A stretch of 64,000 bases of DNA. It comes from Streptomyces diastatochromogenes. Its GTDB lineage: Bacteria; Actinomycetota; Actinomycetes; Streptomycetales; Streptomycetaceae. Each line of letters starts with the position of its first letter. Positions within the stretch are counted from its first letter, which is position 1. The stretch lies in NCBI RefSeq assembly GCF_002242805.1, contig NZ_MCGQ01000023.1, positions 124,421 to 188,420 of the forward strand. The letters are read 5' to 3'. The notes beneath the pieces were generated by a model. That model made no database searches. It was not told the DNA's origin and saw only the letters and a list, made by a program, of their open reading frames with translations. Position numbers and translations under genes: made by a program. Below are positions 33,151-41,980 of this stretch, piece by piece.

Positions 33151-33164
33151 TGATCATATGATCA
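33151..33164. promoter_or_regulatory. Perfect palindrome TGATCATATGATCA across the carboxypeptidase start codon
   Basis: The 14-base palindrome is centred on the start codon of the D,D-carboxypeptidase gene (ATG 33158-33160). It is A/T-rich in GC-rich surroundings. It could be an operator over the start of a leaderless or short-leader mRNA, or a translation-blocking hairpin. Confidence 0.5.
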
Positions 33165-34324
33165 CCGGATTCTCTTGTCGGGCGGTGTCGTCGGCCTGCG
33201 CCCTGTGCGTCGCGGGCGTGCTGGCCCTCGCGCCGGCCGCCGCCGCCACCGCACACCGTGCGGGGGATCCCGCACCGCCCGGGCCGCGCGCCGCGGTGCC
33301 GAAACCGTCCCTGCTCCACCGCTCCGGCACCCAGGTCAGACCGCACCGCGGCGCGCCCGAGCTGCCGGACGTCTCCGCGCTGTCCTGGCTGGTCGCCGAC
33401 GCGGGCAGCGGCGAGGTGCTGGCCGCGGGCGACGCACACCGCAGGCTGCCGCCCGCCAGCACCCTGAAGACCCTGTTCGCCCTCACCGTGCTGCCGAGAC
33501 TGCCCGCCACGATGCAGCACACCGTCCGGTACGAGGAGCTGGCGGACGTCGGCGAGGGCAGCAGCCTGGTCGGTGTCGAGGAGGGGCACAGCTACCGGGT
33601 GTCCGACCTGTGGCGCGGGGTCTTCCTCAGCTCGGGCAACGACGCCGTGCACGTGCTCGCCTCCCTGGGCGGCGGCTGGCGTGCCACGGCCACCCGGATG
33701 CAGGCCAAGGCCCGCACCCTCGGCGCCCTGGACACCCATGTCGTCTCCCCCGACGGCTACGACACCCCCGGCCAGGTCTCCTCGGCGTTCGACCTGGCGG
33801 TCTTCGGCCGGGAGGGGCTGCGCAACCCCGACTTCGCCCGGTACTGCTCCACCGCCGAAGCTCTGTTCCCCGGCGAGGGAGTTCCGTACGCGATCGAGAA
33901 CACCAACCGCCTGCTGACCGGCGAGGACGGGGTGGCGCGCTACCCGGGGCTGATCGGCATCAAGAACGGCTACACCAGCAACGCGGGCAACACCCTCGTC
34001 GCCGCGGCCCGCCGGGGCGGGCACACCCTCGTGGTGACGGTGATGAACCCTCAGGAGGGCGGTGGCCTCGCCGTGTACGAGGAGGCCCGCGCCCTGCTCG
34101 ACTGGGGGTTCGCGGCGGCCGGTCAGGTGGATCCGGTGGGCTCGCTGGACGGGCTGCGCACCGGGTCGAGATCGGCGGCGACCCCGGTCGCGGCGGCCAC
34201 CTCGCCGGTGCCGGACGACGACTCGGACTGGTCACCCGCCGCCGTCGCGGGTCTCGCCGGGCTCGGCGCGGGGGCGGTGTGGCTGGGGCTGCGGGCCAAG
34301 GGCGGCCGGTCCGACCGCGGCTGA
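33158..34324 (+). CDS. Serine-type D-Ala-D-Ala carboxypeptidase (peptidase S11)
   Basis: A 388-residue exported penicillin-binding protein that trims the terminal D-Ala of peptidoglycan stem peptides. It has a signal peptide (CALCVAGVLALAPAAAATA), the SxxK motif STLK (Ser101, Lys104), the SGN motif in LSSGNDAV, and the KNG variant of KTG in IGIKNGYTSNAG. A C-terminal helix (AAVAGLAGLGAGAVWLGLRA) followed by basic residues anchors it to the membrane. No clear ribosome binding site precedes the ATG. Its last 200 bases overlap the convergent mannosyltransferase gene. Confidence 0.92.
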   Translation: MITGFSCRAVSSACALCVAGVLALAPAAAATAHRAGDPAPPGPRAAVPKPSLLHRSGTQVRPHRGAPELPDVSALSWLVADAGSGEVLAAGDAHRRLPPASTLKTLFALTVLPRLPATMQHTVRYEELADVGEGSSLVGVEEGHSYRVSDLWRGVFLSSGNDAVHVLASLGGGWRATATRMQAKARTLGALDTHVVSPDGYDTPGQVSSAFDLAVFGREGLRNPDFARYCSTAEALFPGEGVPYAIENTNRLLTGEDGVARYPGLIGIKNGYTSNAGNTLVAAARRGGHTLVVTVMNPQEGGGLAVYEEARALLDWGFAAAGQVDPVGSLDGLRTGSRSAATPVAAATSPVPDDDSDWSPAAVAGLAGLGAGAVWLGLRAKGGRSDRG

Positions 34325-35433
34325 CCGGTGGGCAGGGCGAGCAGCAGGCCGAGCGTGATCCAGGTGTAGATGTTGCTGCCGAGGAAGCCGTCGATGCCGG
34401 AGGAGTCGTCGAACCAGAGCCACACCACGCTGGTGCACAGGACCGCGTACAGGGCGCCCGCCGGCCGCGGGTGCCCCGCGCGCGCCAGCACCGCGAACGA
34501 CGGCAGCAGCCATACCAGGTGGTGCACCCAGGTGATCGGGCTGACCAGGCAGGCCGCGGCACCGGTGAGGGCGAAGGCCGCCGTCCAGTCGCCGGCCGCC
34601 ACCGCCCGGCCGGCCCGCCACGCCCATCCGCACAGCACCAGCAGGACCACCGCGGCCCAGAGCGCGCGGTCCGGCTCGCCGAGCCGGGCCAGGACGCCCT
34701 GCAGCGACTGGTTGGAGACGTAGTCGAGGCGGCCGACCCGGCCGGTGTCCCACAGCGCCTCGGTCCAGTAGAAACGGGACGCACGGGGGTCCGCCCAGGC
34801 GGCCAGCCCGGTCGCCGCGAGGGCCACGGCCGTGGCCACCCCGGCCGCCCGCCACCGCCGGGCGAGCAGCAGCAGGCCGATGAACAGGGCGGGCGTGAGC
34901 TTCACGGCGGCGGCGAGCCCGATCCCGACGCCCGCCCAGCGGCCCCGTCCGGTCGACAGCAGCCAGGAGTCGCCCAGGACCAGGGCCAGCAGGACCAGGT
35001 TCACCTGGCCGAAGCTGAAGGTGTCCCGCAGCGGCTCGAACAGGGCGAGCGCACACAGGGCCAGCGACCAGCGGTACCAGCCGTGCCGCCGCCAGCCGGG
35101 CCCGGCCAGGATCCGCAGGACCACCGCCAGCGCGGCCAGGTTCACCAGCAGGGAGGCCACGATCGCGGTGTGCCGTCCCATCGGGGCCAGCGGCAGCATG
35201 ACGAGCGCGGCGAACGGCGGATACGTGAAGCCGTACGCCGTCCCCGGCACCCGGTAGTCGTAGATCCGGCCGCCGTGGTGCACCCAGGTGTGCACCGCGC
35301 CGTAGTAGACCCGCAGGTCGAAGAAGTCCCGCAGCAGCGGCACGGTCGCCGTGAACACGGTCACCGCGGCGGCCAGGACCAGCACGAGCAGCGCACGGCC
35401 CCGGTCCGTGCGCGGCAGCGTCGGCGCCGTCAT
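34123..35433 (-). CDS. Polyprenyl-phosphomannose-dependent mannosyltransferase (GT87 family)
   Basis: A 436-residue multi-pass membrane glycosyltransferase of the GT-C type. DLRVYYGAVHTW after the first helix carries the conserved acidic residue of the external loop, and FTYPPFAAL, FSFGQVNLVLLALV, AAAVKLTPALFIGLLLLARR and ITWVHHLVWLLP are GT87 signatures. It transfers mannose from polyprenyl phosphate to lipoglycans. It overlaps the MptB-like gene as ATGA. The last 70 residues are disordered and lie antisense to the carboxypeptidase gene, so the true functional end is probably near residue 370. Confidence 0.85.
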   Translation of the reverse strand: MTAPTLPRTDRGRALLVLVLAAAVTVFTATVPLLRDFFDLRVYYGAVHTWVHHGGRIYDYRVPGTAYGFTYPPFAALVMLPLAPMGRHTAIVASLLVNLAALAVVLRILAGPGWRRHGWYRWSLALCALALFEPLRDTFSFGQVNLVLLALVLGDSWLLSTGRGRWAGVGIGLAAAVKLTPALFIGLLLLARRWRAAGVATAVALAATGLAAWADPRASRFYWTEALWDTGRVGRLDYVSNQSLQGVLARLGEPDRALWAAVVLLVLCGWAWRAGRAVAAGDWTAAFALTGAAACLVSPITWVHHLVWLLPSFAVLARAGHPRPAGALYAVLCTSVVWLWFDDSSGIDGFLGSNIYTWITLGLLLALPTGQPRSDRPPLARSPSHTAPAPSPARPATAAGDQSESSSGTGEVAAATGVAADLDPVRSPSSEPTGST

Positions 35434-36824
35434 GCCGTATGTCCCGTCACCGGAGCCTGGGCCGCCTGGTGTGCCTGCCACAGGACGACCACGCCGAGCA
35501 GCCCGCCCGAGACGGCGAGGACCAGCTGGCCGAGGTCCGCCGGGCCGCCGCTGGGCAGCACGGCGAGGGCCAGAACACCGGCCAGGGCGGCCACCCGGTG
35601 CCGTACCGAGGTGCTGGGCGCGGCGGCCGCGATGAGGAACAGGCCCCACAGCACGTACCAGGGGCGGATCGCCGGGCCGAAGACGGCCACCGCGAGCAGG
35701 CTCAGGCCGAGGGCGTACACCGGTCGCAGGCGCAGCCGGAGCCATATCAGCACTATGGCTCCGGCGGTGGCCGCGAGGCCGAGCAGATGCCAGACCGGCA
35801 CGGCGAGCGGGGCCAGGTCGCTGCCGAGGCGGTCGAGCAGGGCTCCGGTGGCGCGGCCCAGCAGGCTGGTGAGCGCCCAGTTGTGCGGCGAGACGGGCGT
35901 GTCCAGGGCGCGGATCCAGCCGTATCCCGTGCCGGCCACGGCGGTCGCGGCGACCGTGGTCGCCGCCGCCGCGGCCGCCGTCGTCACGGCGGCCCACAGC
36001 GGGGTGCGGCGGGTGCGGATCTGCAGGACCACCACCGCGAGCAGGCCCAGCGCGGCGGGCGCCTTGACCAGGGCGGCCAGCGTGACGAGCACCGCCCCGA
36101 GGACGGGCCACCGGCCGCGGGCGGCGACCAGGCCGAGCCCCAGCAGCCCGAGCATGAGCGCGTCGTTGTGGGCGCCCGCGACCAGGTGCAGCAGGACCAG
36201 CGGGTTGAGGGCGCCGAGCCACAGCGCGGCGGCCGGGTCGGCGCCGCTGTGCCGGGCCAGCCGGGGCAGCGCCGCCGCCATGAGGGCGACGCCGAGCAGG
36301 GCGACCAGGCGCATGCCGAGCAGGCCCGCGGGCAGTTCGCCGCGGGTCAGGCTGGACAGCGCGGAGGCCAGCCACAGGAAGGCGGGGCCGTACGGGGCGG
36401 CCGTGTGCTGCCACACCGGGGCAACCTCGTCGGCCAGCGGCCCGCCGAGCTGGGCGGGGCCCTGGGCGTACACGTCCATGTGGGCGTCGACCATGGCGCC
36501 CTGGGCGAGGTAGCTGTAGACGTCCCGGCTGAACAGCGGGGGCGCCAGCAGCAGCGGGGCCGCCCAGACGGCCAGGACCACCAGCAGGGCCCGCTGGGTG
36601 GGCGGCTGCGGACCGCGCACCAGCCGGCCGAGGAGCACCCAGGCCGCTATCAGCAGGACGACGCCGAAGTAGACCCCGACCAGCCCGAGCGCGGCCTGCG
36701 CGGAGGCCGGGGCGAAGAGGTCCTGAACGGGCAGGGCACCGGCCGTCTCACCGCCCAACGCGAGGATGGCGGTACCGGCCAGGCCCAGCACCTGGCAGCG
36801 GCGGAGATCGAAGGGGAAAGCCAT
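35430..36824 (-). CDS. MptB-family alpha-1,6-mannosyltransferase
   Basis: A 464-residue GT-C membrane enzyme with about 12 helices. The signature SRDVYSYLAQGAMVDAHMDVYAQGP and DEVAPVWQHTAAPYGPAFLWLAS in the first external loop is that of MptB, which elongates the mannan core of lipomannan from polyprenyl-phosphomannose. NPLVLLHLVAGAHNDALMLGLL and RPWYVLWGLFL are also typical. The start at 36824 gives MAFPFDLRRCQVLGLAG; GTG 36833 is possible. It is translationally coupled to the GT87 gene, so both probably build the same polymannose structure. Confidence 0.85.
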   Translation of the reverse strand: MAFPFDLRRCQVLGLAGTAILALGGETAGALPVQDLFAPASAQAALGLVGVYFGVVLLIAAWVLLGRLVRGPQPPTQRALLVVLAVWAAPLLLAPPLFSRDVYSYLAQGAMVDAHMDVYAQGPAQLGGPLADEVAPVWQHTAAPYGPAFLWLASALSSLTRGELPAGLLGMRLVALLGVALMAAALPRLARHSGADPAAALWLGALNPLVLLHLVAGAHNDALMLGLLGLGLVAARGRWPVLGAVLVTLAALVKAPAALGLLAVVVLQIRTRRTPLWAAVTTAAAAAATTVAATAVAGTGYGWIRALDTPVSPHNWALTSLLGRATGALLDRLGSDLAPLAVPVWHLLGLAATAGAIVLIWLRLRLRPVYALGLSLLAVAVFGPAIRPWYVLWGLFLIAAAAPSTSVRHRVAALAGVLALAVLPSGGPADLGQLVLAVSGGLLGVVVLWQAHQAAQAPVTGHTA

Positions 36825-36955
36825 GGCCAACACTGGTTCAGCGTGTCAACGCGGGGTGGCCGGAAGGAGACGCTCCACTCACCAACGGGCGGCCTGCATG
36901 TGACGGGAGCGTGAGAAGTGCTGCTCAGTACGGTGCGCTGGGGGCGGCCGAACCC

Positions 36956-37894
36956 TCAGAACACGGACAGTCCGGTCAGCGTCGTGAACCGGTCGAGGGC
37001 CGCCACGCCCGCCACCGAGTTGCCGCGCTCGTCCAGGCCCGGGCTCCACACACACAGCGTGCAGCGGCCCGGGACGACCGCGATGATGCCGCCGCCGACG
37101 CCGCTCTTGCCGGGCAGGCCGACGCGGTAGGCGAAGTCCCCGGCCGCGTCGTACGTCCCGCAGGTCAGCATGATCGCGTTGATCTGCTTGGCCTGGCTGC
37201 GGGTGAGGAGCCGGGTGCCGTCGGCGCAGATGCCGTGGCGGGCCAGGAAGGTGGTGGCGAGGGCCAGATCCGCGCAGGAGGCGGCGATCGAGCACTGGCG
37301 GAAGTACTCGAAGAGCAGGGTCGGCACGGCGTTCTCGATGTTGCCGTACGACTTCATGAAGTGCGCCAGCGCCGCGTTCCGGTCGCCGTGCGCGGTCTCG
37401 GAGGCGGCGATCTGCCGGTCGAAGTCCAGATCCGGGTTGCCGCTCTCGGCGCGTAGGAAGGCGAGCAGGGTGTCGGCCGCGTCTCCGGTACGGGTCTGGA
37501 GGCGGTCGGTGACGACGAGCGCGCCCGCGTTGATGAAAGGATTCCGCGGAATGCCGTTCTCGTACTCCAGCTGCACCAGGGAGTTGAACGGGTTGCCGGA
37601 GGGCTCGCGGCCCACGTGCTCCCAGAGTTCGTCGCCCTCGCGGGCCAGTTCCAGGGCGAGCGTGAAGACCTTGGTGATGGACTGCGTGGAGAACGGCTGC
37701 CGCCACTCCCCCACCCCGTACACCGTGCCGTCCAGCTCGGCGACCGCCATGCCGAAGCTGCGCGGATCGCGGGCCGCGAGGGCCGGGATGTAGTCGGCGG
37801 GACGCCCGCGGCCGGGCGTGCGCCCTATCTCCTCGGCGATGCGCTCCAGGACCGGCAGGAAGGTGAGGGACGACGTCGTTGTCATGATCACCAT
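36956..37894 (-). CDS. glsA: Glutaminase (serine-dependent beta-lactamase fold)
   Basis: A 312-residue glutaminase that hydrolyses glutamine to glutamate and ammonia. The nucleophilic Ser-x-x-Lys is in FSTQSITKVFTLAL; NPFINAGALV, HGDRNAALAHFMKSYGNIEN, and GLPGKSGVGGGIIAVVPG are family signatures. Length is standard. Start codons ATG 37894, GTG 37891 and ATG 37885 are all possible; GGGAGG at 37899-37904 lies 4 to 13 bases away. It is the last gene of a run (permease, asparaginase, aspartase, glutaminase) on the minus strand. Confidence 0.95.
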   Translation of the reverse strand: MVIMTTTSSLTFLPVLERIAEEIGRTPGRGRPADYIPALAARDPRSFGMAVAELDGTVYGVGEWRQPFSTQSITKVFTLALELAREGDELWEHVGREPSGNPFNSLVQLEYENGIPRNPFINAGALVVTDRLQTRTGDAADTLLAFLRAESGNPDLDFDRQIAASETAHGDRNAALAHFMKSYGNIENAVPTLLFEYFRQCSIAASCADLALATTFLARHGICADGTRLLTRSQAKQINAIMLTCGTYDAAGDFAYRVGLPGKSGVGGGIIAVVPGRCTLCVWSPGLDERGNSVAGVAALDRFTTLTGLSVF

Positions 37895-37944
37895 TGTGCC
37901 TCCCGGCCGGTCCAGGTGCGTAGTCGCGAGGACGTCACCGCAGG

Positions 37945-39354
37945 TCAGGCGGCAGGTGCCCCGCTGCCCGCGACGATCTCGGGGCGCAGCAGGTCGGCCA
38001 GCCGCTCGGCCGGCAACAGGCCCTTCTCCAGCACGAGTTCGGCCACACCCCGGCCGGTGGCGAGGGCCTCCTTGGCGATGTCGGTGGCGGCGGTGTACCC
38101 GATGTGCGGGTTGAGCGCGGTGACCAGGCCGATGGAGTTCTCGACCGTCGCGCGCAGCACCTCGGTGTTGGCGGTGATGCCGTCCACGCAGCGCTCGGCC
38201 AGGGTGAGGCAGGCGCGCTGCAGGTGCGTGATGCTCTCCGACAGGGAGTGCAGGATGATCGGCTCGAAGGCGTTGAGCTGGAGCTGTCCGGCCTCCGCCG
38301 CCATGGTGATGGCGACGTCGTTGCCGATCACCTCGAAGGCGACCTGGTTGACGACCTCGGGGATCACCGGGTTGACCTTGCCCGGCATGATCGACGAACC
38401 GGCCTGCACGGGCGGCAGGTTGATCTCGCCCAGGCCCGCGCGCGGACCGGAGGAGAGCAGGCGCAGGTCGTTGCAGCTCTTGGAGAGCTTGACCGCGATC
38501 CGCTTGAGCACACCGGACATCTGGACGAAGGCGCCGCAGTCCTGGGTGGCCTCGACCAGGTTGGCCGCGGTGACCAGGGGCAGCCGGGTGATGTCGGCGA
38601 GGTGCCGGCGGGCGGCCTCGGCGTATCCGGCGGGAGCGTTGAGACCGGTGCCGATGGCCGTGGCGCCCAGGTTGATCTCATGGATCAACTCGACGGCCTC
38701 GGCGAGACGGCTGCGGTCCTCGTCCAGCATCACGGCGAACGTCGAGAACTCCTGGCCGAGGGTCATCGGCACCGCGTCCTGCAGCTGGGTGCGCCCCATC
38801 TTCAGCACGTCACGGAACTCGACGGCCTTGCGGCCGAACGCGTCCTGGAGCACGGCCATCGCCTTGAGCAGCCCGCGCACGGCGAAGACGGTCGCGATCT
38901 TCACGGCCGTCGGGTAGACGTCGTTCGTCGACTGCCCGAGGTTGACGTCCTCGTTGGGGTGCAGGTACTGGTACTGCCCCTTCGCGTGCCCCAGCAGTTC
39001 CAGCGCGCGGTTCGCCACGACCTCGTTGGCGTTCATGTTCGTGGACGTGCCCGCCCCGCCCTGAATGACGTCCACGACGAACTGGTCGTGCAGCTTGCCG
39101 TCGCGTATCTCCCGGCAGGCGGCGACGATCGCGGCCGCCTTCTCGGGCGCCAGCAGACCCAGCTCCTCGTTGGCGAGGGCGGCGGCCTCCTTGACGGCGG
39201 CGAGGGCGTCGATCAGGTGCGGGTAGGCGGAGATCGGAGTGCCGGTGATGGGGAAGTTCTCCGTCGCGCGCAGGGTGTGAACACCCCAGTACGCGTCGGC
39301 GGGGACGTCGCGGTCGCCGAGCAGATCGTGTTCGCTTCGGGTGGCGGCGGTCAT
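37945..39354 (-). CDS. aspA: Aspartate ammonia-lyase (aspartase)
   Basis: A 469-residue homotetrameric lyase that splits L-aspartate into fumarate and ammonia. The superfamily signature GSSIMPGKVNP is present with the catalytic Ser in the flexible loop; QGGAGTSTNMNANEV and STNDVYPTAVKIA are further conserved regions. The start ATG 39354 (MTAATRSEHDLLGDRDVPADAYWG, beginning MTAATRSEHD) is preceded by AGAGGA; the longer open frame is not supported. Downstream of asparaginase, it completes asparagine to fumarate conversion. Confidence 0.95.
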   Translation of the reverse strand: MTAATRSEHDLLGDRDVPADAYWGVHTLRATENFPITGTPISAYPHLIDALAAVKEAAALANEELGLLAPEKAAAIVAACREIRDGKLHDQFVVDVIQGGAGTSTNMNANEVVANRALELLGHAKGQYQYLHPNEDVNLGQSTNDVYPTAVKIATVFAVRGLLKAMAVLQDAFGRKAVEFRDVLKMGRTQLQDAVPMTLGQEFSTFAVMLDEDRSRLAEAVELIHEINLGATAIGTGLNAPAGYAEAARRHLADITRLPLVTAANLVEATQDCGAFVQMSGVLKRIAVKLSKSCNDLRLLSSGPRAGLGEINLPPVQAGSSIMPGKVNPVIPEVVNQVAFEVIGNDVAITMAAEAGQLQLNAFEPIILHSLSESITHLQRACLTLAERCVDGITANTEVLRATVENSIGLVTALNPHIGYTAATDIAKEALATGRGVAELVLEKGLLPAERLADLLRPEIVAGSGAPAA

Positions 39355-39390
39355 GAGGGTTGGGGTCCTCTTTCTGAGGTACGGAGGTGA

Positions 39391-39475
39391 CAGCGCCCCG
39401 ATAGGGGCGCGGGGAACTGCGCGATCAACCACGAACGGCCCGCAGACCGGCGACGACCGGCAGTCCCCCAACGGC
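39391..39475. repeat. Dispersed Streptomyces-type intergenic repeat, copy 1
   Basis: GCGCCCC-GATA-GGGGCGC (39393-39410) is followed by GGGGAACTGCGCGATCAACC, ACGA and CCGCAGAC. The same order, inverted and partly deleted, occurs at 59345-59412. I recognise this type as a common non-coding repeat in Streptomyces genomes; its function is unknown. Here it lies between aspA and the asparaginase gene. Confidence 0.6.
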
Positions 39476-39488
39476 ATCGGGCGAAGCG

Positions 39489-40505
39489 CTACGCGCAGGC
39501 GGTGAACGGCACCGGGTCCAGCGCACGTACCGGTCGCACGCAGCCCACCGGCTCCCCGCCGCCCAGCAGTGCCTCTCCGGCGAATTCGGTCAGCAGCCCG
39601 GGGTCGACGCCCGCGCGCGCGAGCGCCGCCGCGGCAACAGGGATCCGCGCCCGATTCGCCCCGTCGGCGATCTTCACTGCGACGGCTCGGCCATCAGGCA
39701 GCGCCGCCACCTGAACGCCCTCGAAGCCATCCTTGGCGAGCAGCCCAGGCACGGCCCGCATCAACGCGGCCACATCACGCCCCCGGCCGGAGGCCATCTC
39801 GGCGTGCGAGCGCATCGCGTCGGCCACTCGGGCCTCGGGCGTGCCCGGAGCCGCGGTGGTGATGCGGGCGACGGCGCGGGCGAGGCCGTGCAGGGAGACG
39901 GAGAACAGCGGCGCGCCGCAGCCGTCCACCGTCACCTGGGCCACCCGCTGCCCGGTCAGGTCCTCGACGATCTCGGCGATGGCCTGCTGGAGCGGGTGCG
40001 CCGGGTCCAGGTAGTCCTCCAGGGACCACCCGTTGAGCTTGGCGGTCCACAGCATCGCCGCGTGCTTGCCGGAGCAGTTCTGGGCGAGGCGGGAGGGCAG
40101 CCGGCCCTCGCGGACCCAGGTGTCCCGGACGGCCGGGTCGTACGGCATGTCGGGCACGTTGCGCAGGTCGTCCTCGGCGAGGCCGGCGAGTTCGAGGATC
40201 CGCCGGGTGCCGGCGAGGTGGCGCTCCTCGCCGGAGTGGCTCGCGGCGGCCAGCGAGAGCAGGTCGCCGTCGAGCGGCAGCCCGGCCCGCAGCATGGCCA
40301 CGGCCTGGACGGGCTTGAGGGCCGAGCGCGGGTAGAACGCGGCCTCGATGTCGCCGAGCTGGAACTGGACCTGGCCGTCGGAGCCGAGGACGACGACGGA
40401 GCCGTAGTGGATGCCCTCGACGACCCCGCCGCGGATGAGGTGGGCGACGGGGGCGTGGAGGGGTTCGCGGACGAGGGGTGGGTCCGCAGGGGAACTGCTG
40501 TACAT
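39489..40505 (-). CDS. L-asparaginase (R. etli type II-like)
   Basis: A 338-residue asparaginase of the Rhizobial, thermolabile type, unrelated to E. coli AnsA/AnsB. It converts L-asparagine to aspartate and ammonia. The family patterns are VEGIHYGSVVVLGSDG, FYPRSALKPVQAVAMLRAG (with the Ser-Lys pair of the beta-lactamase-like active site), SHSGEERHLAGTR, NCSGKHAAML, and TVDGCGAPLFSVSL. ATG 40505 begins MYSSSPADPP with an AGG site. It lies 33 bases after the permease gene. Confidence 0.9.
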   Translation of the reverse strand: MYSSSPADPPLVREPLHAPVAHLIRGGVVEGIHYGSVVVLGSDGQVQFQLGDIEAAFYPRSALKPVQAVAMLRAGLPLDGDLLSLAAASHSGEERHLAGTRRILELAGLAEDDLRNVPDMPYDPAVRDTWVREGRLPSRLAQNCSGKHAAMLWTAKLNGWSLEDYLDPAHPLQQAIAEIVEDLTGQRVAQVTVDGCGAPLFSVSLHGLARAVARITTAAPGTPEARVADAMRSHAEMASGRGRDVAALMRAVPGLLAKDGFEGVQVAALPDGRAVAVKIADGANRARIPVAAAALARAGVDPGLLTEFAGEALLGGGEPVGCVRPVRALDPVPFTACA

Positions 40506-40537
40506 CACTACCTGCTTGTCAGGGAGCGCCGCGTGGG

Positions 40538-41980
40538 TCACGCATCGGCTCCGGTGGTGGACTTGCGCGCTGTGCGACCGCGGATGGCGTACCAGCCCGC
40601 GACCAGCGCTGCGACGATCAGCGGCAGGCACAGCACTGTGGTGCGTCCGGCGCCGCCGTCGGCGTACATGAGGACCAGCACGGAGGCGAGGAACGCCAGC
40701 GTCACGAGTTCGGTCCAGGGGGAACCCGGCAGCCGGTAGGAGGGCCGGGCCAGTTCGCCCTTCTGGGTCTTCTGCCAGAAGAGCAGGTGACAGAGCATGA
40801 TCATGCCCCAGGTGGCGAGGATGCCGATCGCCGCGAAGTTCAGGACGATCTCGAAGGCATCCGCCGGGACGACGTAGTTCAGGCCGACGCCGAGGACACA
40901 GATACCGCTGGTGAGCAGGATTCCGCCGTACGGGACCTGGCTGCGGCTCATCTTCGCGGTGAACTTCGGGGCCGAGCCGCTCACCGCCATGGAGCGCAGG
41001 ATGCGGCCGGTGGAGTACAGGCCGGAGTTGAGCGAGGACATGGCCGCGGTGAGCACGACCAGGTTCATCACGTCGCCCGCCGCCGGGACACCGATGTGGG
41101 ACAGGACGGTCACGAAGGGGCTCTCGCCGGCGGTGTACTTGTTCCAGGGCAGGAGCATCGAGAGCAGGACGACCGAGCCGACGTAGAACAGGCCCACGCG
41201 CCACATGATCGAGTTGATCGCCTTCGGCATGATCTTCTCGGGGTTCTCGGTCTCACCGGCGGCGACGCCGACCAGTTCGACGGAGGCGTAGGCGAAGACG
41301 ACGCCCTGGATGATCAGCAGCATGGGCAGCAGGCCGTTCGGGAAGACGCCGCCGTTGTCGGTGATCAGGGACGGGCCGGGGGTGCCGCCGTCCACGGGGT
41401 GCTGGGTGACCAGCAGGAAGATGCCGATGCACATGAAGACCACCAGCGCGCTGACCTTCACGATCGCGAACCAGAACTCCAGTTCGCCGAAGATCTTCAC
41501 CGAGATCAGGTTCACGGTGAGGACCACGGCCAGGGCTATGAGCGCGATCACCCACTGCGGGATGTCGGAGAACATGCCCCAGTAGTGGGTGTAGGTGGCC
41601 ACCGCCGTGATGTCGGCGATACCGGTGGTCGCCCAGTTGAGGAAGTACATCCAGCCCGCGGTGTAGGCGCCCTTCTCGCCCAGGAACTCCCGGGCGTACG
41701 ACACGAAGGCGCCGGAGGACGGGCGGTACAGCACGAGTTCGCCGAGCGCGCGCACGACGAGGAAGGCGAAGACGCCGCAGACGGCGTACGCGACGAAAAG
41801 GGAGGGTCCGGCGTCGGCGAGCCGGCCGCCCGCGCCGAGGAAGAGGCCGGTGCCGATGGCACCGCCGATCGCGATCATGTTGACGTGCCGGTGCTTCAGG
41901 CTCTTGCTGTAGCCCGCGTCTCCGGCGTCTACATGGGTGGACGAGGGGCGCGTCTCGTCTTTGAGGTGCTGCTCGCTCAC
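40538..41980 (-). CDS. Amino acid permease (APC family), probable asparagine transporter
   Basis: A 480-residue permease with 12 membrane helices. The helix-1 motif MIAIGGAIGTGLFLGAG and LGELVLYRPSSGAFVSYA are those of the amino acid transporter (AAT) branch; GTGLF is the substrate-binding break. Helix 6 reads GVVFAYASVELVGVAAGETENPE. Its place between a GntR/FCD regulator (ATGA overlap) and asparaginase suggests L-asparagine, like AnsP. That substrate is inferred from context. Confidence 0.88.
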   Translation of the reverse strand: MSEQHLKDETRPSSTHVDAGDAGYSKSLKHRHVNMIAIGGAIGTGLFLGAGGRLADAGPSLFVAYAVCGVFAFLVVRALGELVLYRPSSGAFVSYAREFLGEKGAYTAGWMYFLNWATTGIADITAVATYTHYWGMFSDIPQWVIALIALAVVLTVNLISVKIFGELEFWFAIVKVSALVVFMCIGIFLLVTQHPVDGGTPGPSLITDNGGVFPNGLLPMLLIIQGVVFAYASVELVGVAAGETENPEKIMPKAINSIMWRVGLFYVGSVVLLSMLLPWNKYTAGESPFVTVLSHIGVPAAGDVMNLVVLTAAMSSLNSGLYSTGRILRSMAVSGSAPKFTAKMSRSQVPYGGILLTSGICVLGVGLNYVVPADAFEIVLNFAAIGILATWGMIMLCHLLFWQKTQKGELARPSYRLPGSPWTELVTLAFLASVLVLMYADGGAGRTTVLCLPLIVAALVAGWYAIRGRTARKSTTGADA

